Assembly (NCBI RefSeq): GCF_014898095.1 | Contig: NZ_CP062946.1 | Coordinates: 2,480,001 to 2,544,000 of the forward strand | DNA from: Thalassotalea sp. LPB0316 | GTDB taxonomy: Bacteria > Pseudomonadota > Gammaproteobacteria > Enterobacterales > Alteromonadaceae | Length of the DNA: 64,000 nt | Reading direction: 5' to 3' | Shown here: positions 27,122 to 36,955 of the stretch, piece by piece | How the letters are laid out: the number at the start of each line of letters is the position of its first letter | Numbering within the stretch: the stretch's first letter is position 1 | Notes under the pieces: generated by a model | Database searches by the model: none | What the model was told of the DNA's origin: nothing | Seen by the model: only the letters and a program-made list of their open reading frames with translations | Program-made: the position numbers and the translations under genes

Positions 27122-29668
27122 CTATATGGCTTCGATGGTTTTAACACGAATTTTCTCATCAAAACGCGCTGGGCGAATTTGCTCACGCTCGGTGACAAAA
27201 ACGATATTGTCATCGCTTTTGTCTGAGTTGACATAATGCTTAAAACGCTTGAGCTTTTCAGGATCTTCAATCGTTGTTTTCCATTCACATTGATAGCTAC
27301 CAACAATATGAGCCATCTGGCTTTCTAGCTCAGCATTTATCCCAAGATGATCGTCAATGACCACTTGTTTTAAGTAGTCTAAGCCACCTTCTAGGTTTTC
27401 AAGCCATACTGAAGTGCGTTGTAGGCGATCAGCTGTTGCTACGTAAAACATTAAGATCCGATCGATATATTGAATTAAGCTGACATCATCTAAATCAGTG
27501 GCAAATAAATCGGCATGGCGTGGCTTCATACCGCCATTACCACAAACGTATAAATTCCACCCTTTGTCTGTCGCGATTACGCCAATGTCTTTGCTTTGCG
27601 CTTCAGCGCATTCTCGCGTACATCCTGAAACCGCCATTTTGATCTTATGAGGTGAGCGCAAGCCTTTATAGCGATTCTCAACAAGTAGTGCCATCGACAC
27701 ACTATCTTGAACGCCGTAACGACACCAAGTTGAGCCTACACACGATTTAACCGTGCGCAGTGACTTGCCATAAGCGTGGCCAGTTTCTAGGCCAGCGTCG
27801 ATAAGTTCACGCCAAATATCTGGCAACTGCTCTACTCTTGCGCCAAACAAATCAATGCGTTGTCCACCCGTGATTTTGGTGTATAAGTTATATTTTTTAG
27901 CAACTTCGCCAATGGTGATCAGCTTATCAGGCGTAATTTCTCCTCCTGGTATGCGCGGTACAACCGAATATGTGCCGTCTTTTTGCATATTCGCTAGGAA
28001 TAAATCATTGGTATCTTGGAGCGGTAAATGTTGATCTTTTAACACATAGTCGTTCCAAACAGACGCGAGAATTGAGCCTGCGGTAGGTTTACATATTTCA
28101 CACCCCAACCCTTTACCATGCTTTTCAAGTAATTGATCAAAGGTAGTAATCTTTTCGGCTTTAACGATGTGATACAGCTCGGTACGCGAATATGCAAAGT
28201 GTTCACACAAATCAGTATTAACTTCAACGCCACGTGCTGCCAATTCACTATCAGTAACGTTTTTGACAAGTGCCGCGCAGCCACCACAACCAGTACTTGC
28301 TTTCGTGCACTGCTTTATCGCATTAACATCACAAGCACCTTGTTCAACAGCTTGAACTATGTCTCCTTTTGAAACATTGTGACACGAACAAATGATTGCA
28401 CTATCGGGGAGCGCATCAGCGCCTAGTGCTGGTTTATCTGTCGCCATTGGTAAAATAAGCGACTCTGGCGCTTCAGGTAAGGTTAAGCCATTGAGCATGT
28501 ACTGCAATAACGTGTCATAATCGCTTGTATCGCCTACTAATACCGCGCCGAGTAATTGCGTTTTATCCTCGCTCACCACTATTTTTTTATAAATACCCTC
28601 TGGCTGATTTTCAAAGGTATAAGATTGCGATAGTGGTGTTTTACCGTGGGCATCACCAATCGAGCCTACATCAACGCCCATTAGTTTGAGCTTGGTGCTC
28701 ATGTCGGCACCGGTAAACGAGTTTACATCGCCGAGGATATGTGATGCGGCAACTTTCGCCATTTGATAACCAGGCGCTACTAACCCGAAAATAAAGTTAT
28801 TCCACAAAGCACATTCACCAATGGCATAGATATTTTCATCTGAGGTTAAACATTGGTTGTTGATAACGATGCCACCACGCTCACCCATTGCTAGATCTGA
28901 TACTTTGGCTAGTTCATCATGTGGTCTAATACCCGCTGAAAATAGAATCAAATCGGTTTCAAGTGCGGTATCATCGCTAAACACAAGCTTATAACGCGAT
29001 TGGTCTGATTTTACGATTTCAGTGGTCGCTTTTTGGGTGTGCACTTTAACGCCGAGCTCTTCAATTTTGTCTTTAAGCACGGCGCCACCACCTTGGTCAA
29101 TTTGAACCGCCATTAGCTGTGGTGCAAATTCAACGACATGTGTTTCTAAGCCTAATTGTTTAAGGGCATTTGCCGCTTCTAATCCCAATAAACCGCCACC
29201 GATAACGACACCCACGTTACTGACTTGAGCACTTGCTTGAATTGCCTCTAGATCTTCAATGGTGCGGTAGACTAGACAGTGTTCTTGGTCATTGCCTTTA
29301 ATTGGTGGCACAAAAGGATACGAGCCAGTGGCAATAACTAATTTATCGTAAGCAAGCGTTTCACCGCCTTCGATGGTGACAAATCGCTGTACTTTATCAA
29401 TAGCGATCACTTTGGCACTTGTTTTTACTTCAACTCCCCATTGAGCATAAATATCAAGGTTGGTTAGCGCTAAATCGTCAGCTGTTTTACCTGAAAAATA
29501 TTCCGATAAATGAACCCTGTCATAGGCTAACCGTGGCTCAGCTGACAACACCGTGATTTTATAAGTCACTGATTTATCAGTGTTTTCTTTTAGCTGAACT
29601 AATTGTTCGACAAAGTGATGCCCTACCATGCCGTTACCAACGACAAGTATTTGCTTTAAAGAAGACAT
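27122..29668 (-). CDS. nirB: Nitrite reductase [NAD(P)H] large subunit
   Basis: The 848-residue flavo-sirohaem protein reduces nitrite to ammonium. Domains in order: FAD/NADH oxidoreductase (1-300, VVGNGMVGHHFVEQL and VVIGGGLLGLEAANAL), a BFD [2Fe-2S] domain (about 425-475, CSCHNVSKGDIV then STGCGGC), and ferredoxin-nitrite reductase halves (about 565-800) with CVGSTWC and SGCTRECAEA providing the [4Fe-4S]/sirohaem cysteines. Length is as for E. coli NirB (847). Confidence 0.97.
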   Translation of the reverse strand: MSSLKQILVVGNGMVGHHFVEQLVQLKENTDKSVTYKITVLSAEPRLAYDRVHLSEYFSGKTADDLALTNLDIYAQWGVEVKTSAKVIAIDKVQRFVTIEGGETLAYDKLVIATGSYPFVPPIKGNDQEHCLVYRTIEDLEAIQASAQVSNVGVVIGGGLLGLEAANALKQLGLETHVVEFAPQLMAVQIDQGGGAVLKDKIEELGVKVHTQKATTEIVKSDQSRYKLVFSDDTALETDLILFSAGIRPHDELAKVSDLAMGERGGIVINNQCLTSDENIYAIGECALWNNFIFGLVAPGYQMAKVAASHILGDVNSFTGADMSTKLKLMGVDVGSIGDAHGKTPLSQSYTFENQPEGIYKKIVVSEDKTQLLGAVLVGDTSDYDTLLQYMLNGLTLPEAPESLILPMATDKPALGADALPDSAIICSCHNVSKGDIVQAVEQGACDVNAIKQCTKASTGCGGCAALVKNVTDSELAARGVEVNTDLCEHFAYSRTELYHIVKAEKITTFDQLLEKHGKGLGCEICKPTAGSILASVWNDYVLKDQHLPLQDTNDLFLANMQKDGTYSVVPRIPGGEITPDKLITIGEVAKKYNLYTKITGGQRIDLFGARVEQLPDIWRELIDAGLETGHAYGKSLRTVKSCVGSTWCRYGVQDSVSMALLVENRYKGLRSPHKIKMAVSGCTRECAEAQSKDIGVIATDKGWNLYVCGNGGMKPRHADLFATDLDDVSLIQYIDRILMFYVATADRLQRTSVWLENLEGGLDYLKQVVIDDHLGINAELESQMAHIVGSYQCEWKTTIEDPEKLKRFKHYVNSDKSDDNIVFVTEREQIRPARFDEKIRVKTIEAI

Positions 29669-29744
29669 GTTTTACCCTTTTAGTTTTCGGTTGTTCCGTA
29701 TGACGATTTGATCGTTATTATTGTTTCATCAGGTCAGTTAGTTA

Positions 29745-29776
29745 GTGGGTGTATTGGCATACACCCACGCTTTTTT
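29745..29776 (+). terminator. Perfect 10-bp stem-loop between porin and nirB genes
   Basis: GTGGGTGTAT and ATACACCCAC pair around a 4-nt loop (29745-29768), with T6 on the plus-strand side (29771-29776). As drawn it is an intrinsic terminator for plus-strand transcripts, although the genes here are on the minus strand. In the operon mRNA it would be a strong hairpin without a U tail, possibly a processing or stabilising element. Confidence 0.55.
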
Positions 29777-29784
29777 ATCGTTTT

Positions 29785-30963
29785 CTAAAACTTAGCTTGT
29801 AGCCACAACCAAATTCTGTCGGTGTCGACCTTACCAGTCGCCACATCACCCGCCGAGTAATTAGCGTACTTTAAACCGCCGCTCACATACTTGGTGATTT
29901 TACGGGTGTATTGTGCATCGAATTCACTGCCGTAATTACTTGCTTGTGCGTTAGAATCATCAGATTGGAAGTCGTGGTATGCCACTAGCCATTTACCACC
30001 CCACAAATTACCGGCAAACGAAGCGTAGAAGTCTTGTAAACCCACATCTGGTGTTGAAAGAAATTGATCCGTCCAACCATTGAATTTGTGTAGTGTCGCT
30101 AACGGCGTTTGAAAGCCATATTCGCCGCTATCAGAACCGAGAATTTCAAAGCCAAGTTTTGCTGTTACTTGGTCAAATTTATAACCCGCTTCGAGCAACA
30201 TGTATTCACTTGAATATTCAGTCGTGCCCATTTCATAGTCTTGTAAGGCAAATTCAGCTTGTAGCAAGAACTTCTCAACACCGCCAGTCCAACGCACACC
30301 CCAAGTATCAAGGGCATTGTTGATCATATCGTCTTGCTCTAGTAAATAGCCATAACCGGTAAATTTGCCGTATTGAGTGTTGTAGCTAGCATTAATTAGG
30401 TGATCACTTGAATCAATATCTTTTTCATCAGCGAAAATGCGGTTGCGCTTGTTAATATAGCTATAGTCGAATTTCCACTTGTCTTCACCGGCGGTAAAAC
30501 GAAATGCATCGAAGGTTTGCTTATCTTGGCGCCAACCGACATTACCTACAAAACGATGGTTGTCTAAATTGATATCTTGGCGACCAATCTTGGCACTAAA
30601 GCCCTCTTGCTTATATTGGATAAATAGTTGGTCTAGCTCTGTGGTTTCAGGGTCAGCTACAACAGAATAATCAGGGTTTTTGCCTAAAGTGTCGTTGTAA
30701 TCATCAATCAAGGCACGGGAATCTTCGAGCTCTATCATGCCCGAAAAACCATTGAAATCTTTGGTTTTAAAATTAAGTAAGGTACGTAACGTTAAAGCAT
30801 CAGCATCTTTTAAGCTATTAGCCTGATCGACACCTTCATAACGCAAACGAAAATCTGCATTAAATTCGCCAAACTCACTCTCAGCATAAACCGTTGAAGT
30901 TGAAGCAATTAAGCCTGCCACTATGAGGGCGAACTTGTGTTTCTTATTTATTTGCTTGTTCAT
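29785..30963 (-). CDS. Outer-membrane porin-like beta-barrel of the nitrate operon
   Basis: The 392-residue protein has a signal peptide (FALIVAGLIASTSTVYA, cleavage before ESEF), many alternating amphipathic strands and a terminal WLWLQAKF ending with Phe, the outer-membrane assembly signal. LRYEGVDQ and KIGRQDINLDNHRFVGNVGWRQ resemble alginate-export-type porins. Its position between nrtD and nirB suggests a role in nitrate or nitrite entry, but specificity is inferred from context only. Confidence 0.82.
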   Translation of the reverse strand: MNKQINKKHKFALIVAGLIASTSTVYAESEFGEFNADFRLRYEGVDQANSLKDADALTLRTLLNFKTKDFNGFSGMIELEDSRALIDDYNDTLGKNPDYSVVADPETTELDQLFIQYKQEGFSAKIGRQDINLDNHRFVGNVGWRQDKQTFDAFRFTAGEDKWKFDYSYINKRNRIFADEKDIDSSDHLINASYNTQYGKFTGYGYLLEQDDMINNALDTWGVRWTGGVEKFLLQAEFALQDYEMGTTEYSSEYMLLEAGYKFDQVTAKLGFEILGSDSGEYGFQTPLATLHKFNGWTDQFLSTPDVGLQDFYASFAGNLWGGKWLVAYHDFQSDDSNAQASNYGSEFDAQYTRKITKYVSGGLKYANYSAGDVATGKVDTDRIWLWLQAKF

Positions 30964-31057
30964 GGGTATCCCTTAGTTCAAATATTATTATCGTGAATTG
31001 CACAGTTTTTGTGCAACTTAACTCTTATAGCATAGTCTGAATGTAAATATGTTGTTA

Positions 31058-31903
31058 TTACGCAACTTTTTCTTTTGTTTTAGCTGATTTTTTACCATGC
31101 TCTGATGCACTTATCGTTTCTATTTTTCTTTGCTTTTCATACAAGAAACTCAAAACTGTTGAGCGATACTCGTTGTAAAGAGGATCTTGCGCAAGTTCCA
31201 CGCGATTTCGCGGTCGTGGTAAATCCACGCTCAGTATTTCACCGATAGTTGCCGCTGGGCCATTAGTCATCATAATAATGCGATCGGAAAGTAACACCGC
31301 CTCATCGACATCATGAGTGATCATAATGACGGTGTTGTTGAGCTCCTGCTGAATTTCCATTAATGAATCTTGCATATGAGCACGAGTTAACGCATCAAGT
31401 GCGCCAAACGGTTCATCCATGAGTAAGATTTCAGGTTGCATCGCTAATGCTCTAGCAATCCCAACACGTTGCTTCATACCGCCTGAGATTTCATCTGGCT
31501 TTTTATCCATCGCGTGACTCATATGCACCAAATTGAGATTATGCTTGATCCACTCATCCATTTCGGCTTTATTCATGCGTTCGGAAAACACCTGTTTGAC
31601 GGCAAGCTCAACATTTTGATAAGCGCTCAACCATGGCAACAACGAGTGATTTTGAAAAACGACAGCTCGCTCTGGGCCAGGAGAATTAACTTCTTTGTTA
31701 TTAAGCAAAACCCCGCCCTTGGTTGCCTGATGGATCCCTGCAACGATATTTAACACCGTTGATTTGCCACAGCCTGAATGGCCAATCAAGGAAATAAACT
31801 CGCCATTAGCGATTTGCAAATCAACGTTTTTCAGGGCAGTGAAATCGCCTTTGGGTGTTGGGAACACCATATCAATTTTACTGATATCTAAAATAATACT
31901 CAT
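31058..31903 (-). CDS. nrtD: Nitrate ABC transporter ATP-binding protein
   Basis: The 281-residue ATPase has Walker A GHSGCGKST (about 42-50), signature SGGMKQRVGIARAL (about 140-153) and Walker B ILLMDEPFGALD, followed by the H-loop MITHDVDEAV. It powers NrtAB-type nitrate uptake across the inner membrane. It lies 50 bp after nrtB. There is only one ATPase gene, unlike cyanobacterial systems with nrtC plus nrtD. Confidence 0.92.
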   Translation of the reverse strand: MSIILDISKIDMVFPTPKGDFTALKNVDLQIANGEFISLIGHSGCGKSTVLNIVAGIHQATKGGVLLNNKEVNSPGPERAVVFQNHSLLPWLSAYQNVELAVKQVFSERMNKAEMDEWIKHNLNLVHMSHAMDKKPDEISGGMKQRVGIARALAMQPEILLMDEPFGALDALTRAHMQDSLMEIQQELNNTVIMITHDVDEAVLLSDRIIMMTNGPAATIGEILSVDLPRPRNRVELAQDPLYNEYRSTVLSFLYEKQRKIETISASEHGKKSAKTKEKVA

Positions 31904-31953
31904 GTTAGTTCCTTTTACTTAGCCTGTATTTGGCACTGGTGTCTTGTGATTGT

Positions 31954-32946
31954 TTAGCGTTGCGCACTATCTTTATCCCAAGATAACAAGCGTTGTAAGG
32001 CAAGCATCGAACGGTCTAATAGAAAGCCAATTAAGCCTATAACTAACACCGCAGCCATTATTCGGCTCAGTGATTGTGAGCTACCGTTTTGGAATTCATC
32101 CCAAACAAATTTTCCTAGACCAGGGTTCTGCGCTAACATTTCAGCAGCGATTAGCACCATCCAAGCAATACCGATAGACATCCGCATACCAATAAAAATC
32201 GACGGAATAGCAGCGGGTAAAACAATTCGGCGTATATGGGTTGCTGACGGCAAACTCAAGACTTTTGACACGTTCACCCAATCTTGGTTTATCGAAGAAA
32301 CGCCGACACAAGTATTGATAACCATGGGCCATAAACAACACAAGGTTACCGTGACAAGCGACACGATAAAGGATTTGGCAAACATTGGATCAGCAGTGGT
32401 GTAAAGTGCACTGACAACCATAGTGACTAATGGCAACCACGCAAGCGGTGACACCGGCTTAAAGATCTGAATTATTGGATTGATAGCAGTATTGAGTGTT
32501 TGACTCAAACCTATCGCAATCCCCAAAGGTATCGCAATAATGGCCGCTAAGATAAAGCCACTCAATACTGTTTTTAAACTTGTCCCAATCTGATCGATAA
32601 AGGTCTCTTTACCAGTATAAGAACGAATTTTCGGTTGGTAATTCGGATCTTTTGCTACGCGGTCCGCATTGCGCTTTTCTTGACGTTGGTAAAACGATGC
32701 CGCTTTTTCACGCTCAGCATTGTGCTCTTGGTATAAATTACCAAACTGCTCAAAGACATGGCTTGGCCCTGGAAACTGACCAAGCGAGGTTTGAATATTA
32801 TTTGCGGCCATTGCCCAAATGATCATGAAACATACAATACCAACAAACGGCAACAGTAATTGTTTAATCGATTCATTAGCAATCATTAAGGTTTTTATCC
32901 CGCTCAAGCCTGTATTTGAGGTTAACTTTCTGCTGATAGTGGTCAT
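31954..32946 (-). CDS. nrtB: Nitrate ABC transporter permease
   Basis: About 330 residues with six predicted membrane spans and the binding-protein-dependent transport motif region near VSKVLSLPSATHIRRIVLPAAIPSIFIGMR. A long periplasmic insert rich in Lys, Arg and Glu (about 70-110) follows the first span, as in NrtB proteins. The start at ATG 32946 (MTTISRKL) has AGGAAG eight bases upstream; a further in-frame ATG seven codons earlier overlaps less suitable sequence. Confidence 0.92.
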   Translation of the reverse strand: MTTISRKLTSNTGLSGIKTLMIANESIKQLLLPFVGIVCFMIIWAMAANNIQTSLGQFPGPSHVFEQFGNLYQEHNAEREKAASFYQRQEKRNADRVAKDPNYQPKIRSYTGKETFIDQIGTSLKTVLSGFILAAIIAIPLGIAIGLSQTLNTAINPIIQIFKPVSPLAWLPLVTMVVSALYTTADPMFAKSFIVSLVTVTLCCLWPMVINTCVGVSSINQDWVNVSKVLSLPSATHIRRIVLPAAIPSIFIGMRMSIGIAWMVLIAAEMLAQNPGLGKFVWDEFQNGSSQSLSRIMAAVLVIGLIGFLLDRSMLALQRLLSWDKDSAQR

Positions 32947-32967
32947 CGTTTTATCTTCCTTGTCCAA

Positions 32968-34356
32968 CTACAGTGTTTCGCCTGACTTCAAGCCAATTGA
33001 AAATTTGTTAATGTATTCATTTGGTTTGGTGCCGTCATAGACTATGCCGTCAATAAAGTGAGTTTGCGGATTTCTATATCCGTCTTCAGTAAACACTTCA
33101 GCAAAATCTGCGTTGGTCATTAGCTTGTCGTCGATCAGTGATTGAGCGGCCTTTTTATAAATGTCCGGACGATATACTTGTTCGGCAACTTGCTTGTACC
33201 AATCATCTGACTTATCTGTTGAGATTTGGCCCCAACGACGCATTTGCGTTAAATACCAAATAGCATCTGAATAATAGGGATATGTCGCGTTGTAACGAAA
33301 AAATACGTTAAAGTCTGGCACCGATCGTTTGTCACCTTTTTCGTATTCAAAGGTACCGGTCATCGAGTTGGCAATTACGTCATAATCCGCGCCAACATAG
33401 TTTGATTGAGATAAGATTTTTACGGCTTCAGGGCGATTGGCATTATCGTTTTCATCGAGCCATTTAGCAGCTCTGATCAATGCGCGAGTTAAGCGAATCG
33501 TGGTATTTGGGTACTTTTCGGCAAAGGTTTTACTGATGCCAAACACTTTTTCGGGGTTGTCTTTCCAAATTTCGTAATCGGTGACAACAGGTACTCCTAT
33601 CCCTTTAAATACGGCTTGCTGATTCCATGGTTCGCCGACACAGTAACCATAAATTGTTCCAGCTTCTAATGTTGCCGGCATTTGCGGTGGTGGCGTTACT
33701 GACAGCAAGACATCGGCGTCGAGTTGGCCTGATGTATCACCTTTGTGCGGGGCGTAATAGCCTGGGTGGATACCACCTGCAGCTAGCCAATAACGCAATT
33801 CATAATTATGGGTAGAAACGGGAAATACCATGCCCATGTTAAATGGTTTGCCTTGCTCTGCATATTTTTCAACAACAGGTTTTAAAGCATCGGCTTTAAT
33901 TGGGTGAACCGGCTTTCCATCGGCTTGTTTAGGGATGTTGCCCTTCATTTGTTGCCAAATATCATTTGAAACCGTAATGCCATTACCGTTCAAGTCCATT
34001 GAAAACGGCGTAATAATTTCAGCTGATGTACCATAACCTATACTCGCTGCAATAGGCTGGCCAGCCAGCATATGCGCGCCATCTAACCGGCCATCAATCA
34101 CACCATCTAATAGGACTTTCCAGTTTGCTTGCGCTTCAATGGTGACATAGAGGCCTTCGTCTTCGAAGAAACCCTTTTCATAGGCAATAGCGATAGGTGC
34201 CATATCCGTAAGTTTGATAAAGCCGAATTTTAGCTCTTCTTTTTCTGGATAACCCAATGCACTAGCGGTAAACGATGTAACAGCATAACTACTGACTAAC
34301 GCTAAACCACACAAAGACTTTTTTAGTTTCGATAAATTCATAGTAAGCAATGTCAT
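32968..34356 (-). CDS. nrtA: Nitrate ABC transporter substrate-binding protein
   Basis: A periplasmic binding protein of about 460 residues with a signal peptide ([18 protein letters not shown]...SALG) and the NrtA-family N-terminus [35 protein letters not shown] and [15 protein letters not shown] contribute to the nitrate site. Start choice is unclear: ATG 34356 directly abuts GGGAGA, while TTG 34350 and ATG 34341 are alternatives. It is the first transport gene after a leader terminator. There is no lipobox, so it is soluble or anchored by the uncleaved signal. Confidence 0.92.
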   Translation of the reverse strand: MTLLTMNLSKLKKSLCGLALVSSYAVTSFTASALGYPEKEELKFGFIKLTDMAPIAIAYEKGFFEDEGLYVTIEAQANWKVLLDGVIDGRLDGAHMLAGQPIAASIGYGTSAEIITPFSMDLNGNGITVSNDIWQQMKGNIPKQADGKPVHPIKADALKPVVEKYAEQGKPFNMGMVFPVSTHNYELRYWLAAGGIHPGYYAPHKGDTSGQLDADVLLSVTPPPQMPATLEAGTIYGYCVGEPWNQQAVFKGIGVPVVTDYEIWKDNPEKVFGISKTFAEKYPNTTIRLTRALIRAAKWLDENDNANRPEAVKILSQSNYVGADYDVIANSMTGTFEYEKGDKRSVPDFNVFFRYNATYPYYSDAIWYLTQMRRWGQISTDKSDDWYKQVAEQVYRPDIYKKAAQSLIDDKLMTNADFAEVFTEDGYRNPQTHFIDGIVYDGTKPNEYINKFSIGLKSGETL

Positions 34357-34362
34357 TCTCCC

Positions 34363-34413
34363 AAAAATAAAAAAGCCCAGCACTCGTCAGTGAAAACACT
34401 CAAGTGATGGGCT
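34363..34413 (-). terminator. Leader terminator immediately before nrtA
   Basis: On the minus strand AGCCCA (34413-34408) pairs with TGGGCT (34379-34374), with internal CACT/AGTG pairing, followed by T6-A-T5. The hairpin ends a few bases before the nrtA start, so transcription must be antiterminated for expression. An ANTAR-domain RNA-binding protein is encoded just upstream. Confidence 0.8.
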
Positions 34414-34473
34414 ACGATGCCAAACTAATCAACACTACGCCTTTGCAGTACCTTTAGTTATTAATTGTTTTTT

Positions 34474-34532
34474 AGCGGGTAATCCGCTTAATTATTAGAC
34501 GCTGTTGCCTAACTAGATAAATTACTCTAGTT
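34474..34532 (-). promoter_or_regulatory. Two small stem-loops in the nitrate operon leader, candidate ANTAR target
   Basis: AACTAGA/TCTAGTT (34532-34526 and 34517-34511, 8-nt loop) and AGCGG/CCGCT (34488-34474, 5-nt loop) lie between the predicted promoter and the leader terminator. ANTAR proteins bind paired hairpins with hexanucleotide loops carrying A1 and G4. These loops do not fit that rule exactly by eye, so the assignment is tentative. Confidence 0.4.
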
Positions 34533-34539
34533 TCTCTTT

Positions 34540-34555
34540 TACAAAATAAGTGCCA
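34540..34555 (-). promoter_or_regulatory. Candidate sigma-54 (-24/-12) promoter of the nitrate operon
   Basis: Minus-strand TGGCACTTATTTTGTA has the GG of the -24 box and the G of the -12 box exactly 12 bases apart, as in the consensus TGGCACN5TTGCW; the -12 element reads TTGT instead of TTGC. A start site would fall near 34529, giving a leader of about 170 nt that contains the terminator. Confidence 0.5.
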
Positions 34556-34688
34556 AATAAAATAACCCTAACAAAAACAATAATTAACGGGTTTTTTGTG
34601 TTTTCAAACCAACGACACTTGCTAGATAATGATGCACAAATTCCTAGCATTGCCTATTTTTGGTGCGATCTTATATACCTTTTGAACA

Positions 34689-35291
34689 TTAATGTGATTG
34701 ATTAATCAGTTGTTCAAGCGCAACGATATTTTTTGCGACATCTTCAATTTTTTGACTGTTGTCCATCGCTGTCTTTCGGATCAATTGATAAGCGTCATTT
34801 TCGTTCAGCTGCTTTGCTCGCATTAAACTCAACTTTGCTTGCTCGACGACCTTAACAGAAGATAGTTTTTGTTTCGTTTTGGTCAGGTCTTTTTGTAATT
34901 TAGACAACAGCCTAAATCGGCCTAAAGCACTTTCTAATATAGATATAATGCGATGCTCTGGAAGCGGCCCTTCAACATAGCCATTAACGCCTATACTCGC
35001 TAATCTACTCGCCTCACATTGACTCGATGACTTTGCAAAAACGACAATCGCAAACTGCTTGAGGATGGTAAGTTGGTTTAAACGCTGAAATAGTGATTTA
35101 TCTACACGCTCTACACAAAATATCAGTAGCTCGATAGGTTGATCTATTATTTCTGGTTCAATGTCATCTAGTGACCACTTGGCGACTAAGCTAAATTGGC
35201 TTACTGACAGCAGATTACTGATTTTTTGGGCAAATATTGGTGCCTGATAGACAATACCGTATCGGATCGTAGCTATTGGTTGTTTGTTCAT
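34689..35291 (-). CDS. nasT: ANTAR-domain antitermination regulator (NasT-like)
   Basis: The 200-residue protein has a degenerate receiver-like domain (1-125; the β3 segment is IELLIFCVERVD without the usual phospho-Asp context) and a C-terminal ANTAR helical domain (about 135-195: LSSVKVVEQAKLSLMRAKQ, then NENDAYQLIRKTAMDNSQKI). ANTAR proteins bind leader RNA to prevent termination; NasT does this for nitrate operons. It lies upstream of nrtA on the same strand, with about 330 bp holding a terminator. No NasS sensor gene is adjacent. Confidence 0.85.
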   Translation of the reverse strand: MNKQPIATIRYGIVYQAPIFAQKISNLLSVSQFSLVAKWSLDDIEPEIIDQPIELLIFCVERVDKSLFQRLNQLTILKQFAIVVFAKSSSQCEASRLASIGVNGYVEGPLPEHRIISILESALGRFRLLSKLQKDLTKTKQKLSSVKVVEQAKLSLMRAKQLNENDAYQLIRKTAMDNSQKIEDVAKNIVALEQLINQSH

Positions 35292-35431
35292 AGATCGATT
35301 GATTGGCTAAATAAAGCAAGGATATAACTATCGTTATCAAAATCTATGCCACGAGTACAACTTATTAAAAAACAAAAGCTTAATAAAAAAATCTAAATCA
35401 AGCTAAGTTTTTTATGCACCAATAAAGGACA

Positions 35432-36820
35432 TTATCTGGGTGAAATTGGTACTTGGATTTTAAAACGAACACCTTTAGGGGATTTCTCTAGCACAATGTT
35501 ACCGTTCAGGTTCGTTACCAGGGCATTTTGAACAAGATTTAGCCCAAGGCCTAGCCGTTTTTGATGACGTTTATTGGTGTAAAATGGCTCAAAAATTCGC
35601 TCAGCTTCGTTATCAATTAACCCCGCACCATCGTCTTGAAAGTTAATCTCAACGAACTCTGGGTTAGCATGCGCATGAACATGAATGGTCCCGGTTTTGT
35701 TGTCAGTAAAGCCATGACTCACCGCGTTATCTATTAGCTCACTAAAAACTTGCCACAATACATCTTTTTGACAGTTTATGGTGATATCATCACAACTAAT
35801 CGACACGGTATGACCACCTAATGTACTCTTTTTAGCGGTAACAACTTCATCTAAAAACGGTCTTAATGCAAACACGCTATAATCGTTACTCGCATCGTTG
35901 AAATTAAGCGTACGAAATTTACTGACCAAATCATTCACTTTTGACAAGCTTTGATTTGAAATGTCAGCTAATTGCTCAACCTGCTTTAGGTAGCTAAGTA
36001 ACTTTTGTTTGGTTATTTGGTTGTGATCAAAGTCAACGCAAATATCCAAGGTTTTTTCGTGAATCGAATGAATAGCAACTTGGGCATTGTTAACTGGCGT
36101 GCTTATCTCGTGCGAAAAACCAGCGATTAATCGATTAGTCGTCTGAGATTTTTCAGACGACACTTTGACATCATGAGCTTGTTGTTGTTCAGAAATCAAC
36201 CTGTTCAACTCTTGATTAGCATTAAATAATTGTTGTGAGCGCTCGTCCAGTGATTGACTAAGCATTTTATTTTGCTCAAGAATTTTTAAACGATTGAAAT
36301 GATTATCGTAAACAATTGTCGCCAAATAGGCATTTAACTCAATAAACTTAAGATCTTCTTCACTTGGCTCTTTGGGCTCTTTGTAATAAATAGCATAGGT
36401 ACCGTAAAGCTGACCTTGTGCACCGATTATCGGGTGTGACCAACACGCTTGAACATCAGCACTTAGTGCGAGATCTTTGTACTGATTCCAATAGGGATGG
36501 GTATTAATATCTTCAACAATGACAAGCTCTTTGATAAAAGCCGCGGTACCACACGAGCCAACACCTGGACCAATTGTAACGCCATCTAGCGCTTCACTAT
36601 AGAACTCAGGTAAACCAACAGAAGCTTTTGGATGTAAGGTGTTTGATACTTCGTTAAACTCAAGAATTGAACAAAGCATTTCTGGATTATAGATTTTAGC
36701 TTTCTGACACAAAACATCTAAGATTTTCTCTAATGGTTCATTACGAGCAACTAATCGTAACACCTCATTTCGACCGGCTTCGAGTTGCTGCGCTTTTTTC
36801 CAATAATCTAGAGAATTCAT
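35432..36820 (-). CDS. GAF-domain sensor histidine kinase
   Basis: The 462-residue kinase has an N-terminal GAF domain (about 20-175, with GVGSCGTAAFIKELVIVEDI), a coiled-coil linker (180-225), a HisKA-like segment with the phospho-acceptor in GFSHEISTPVNN near residue 238, and a HATPase domain with N box ELIDNAVSHG, DDGAG and GLGLNLVQNAL. No membrane span is evident, so the sensor is probably cytosolic. The ligand is unknown. It lies next to the nitrate regulator and to a TPR-receiver gene on the same strand. Confidence 0.87.
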   Translation of the reverse strand: MNSLDYWKKAQQLEAGRNEVLRLVARNEPLEKILDVLCQKAKIYNPEMLCSILEFNEVSNTLHPKASVGLPEFYSEALDGVTIGPGVGSCGTAAFIKELVIVEDINTHPYWNQYKDLALSADVQACWSHPIIGAQGQLYGTYAIYYKEPKEPSEEDLKFIELNAYLATIVYDNHFNRLKILEQNKMLSQSLDERSQQLFNANQELNRLISEQQQAHDVKVSSEKSQTTNRLIAGFSHEISTPVNNAQVAIHSIHEKTLDICVDFDHNQITKQKLLSYLKQVEQLADISNQSLSKVNDLVSKFRTLNFNDASNDYSVFALRPFLDEVVTAKKSTLGGHTVSISCDDITINCQKDVLWQVFSELIDNAVSHGFTDNKTGTIHVHAHANPEFVEINFQDDGAGLIDNEAERIFEPFYTNKRHQKRLGLGLNLVQNALVTNLNGNIVLEKSPKGVRFKIQVPISPR

Positions 36821-36955
36821 CTTTCATACCACCCTAGTACGTGTTTACCTGCTTGAGTATTAATCAATTCTACAAGTAAAAAATACGCCCAATTACCCTA
36901 TGAATAAGCGTAGTCCGAAATCATTAAATCTTCACTTCAATCAGCTATCTTCAGC

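Noticed and set aside
34621..34680. NtrC binding sites (TGCAC and GGTGC halves) upstream of the nitrate leader
   Set aside because: The half-sites are too far apart and neither forms the expected palindrome, although NtrC control remains possible if the sigma-54 promoter is real.
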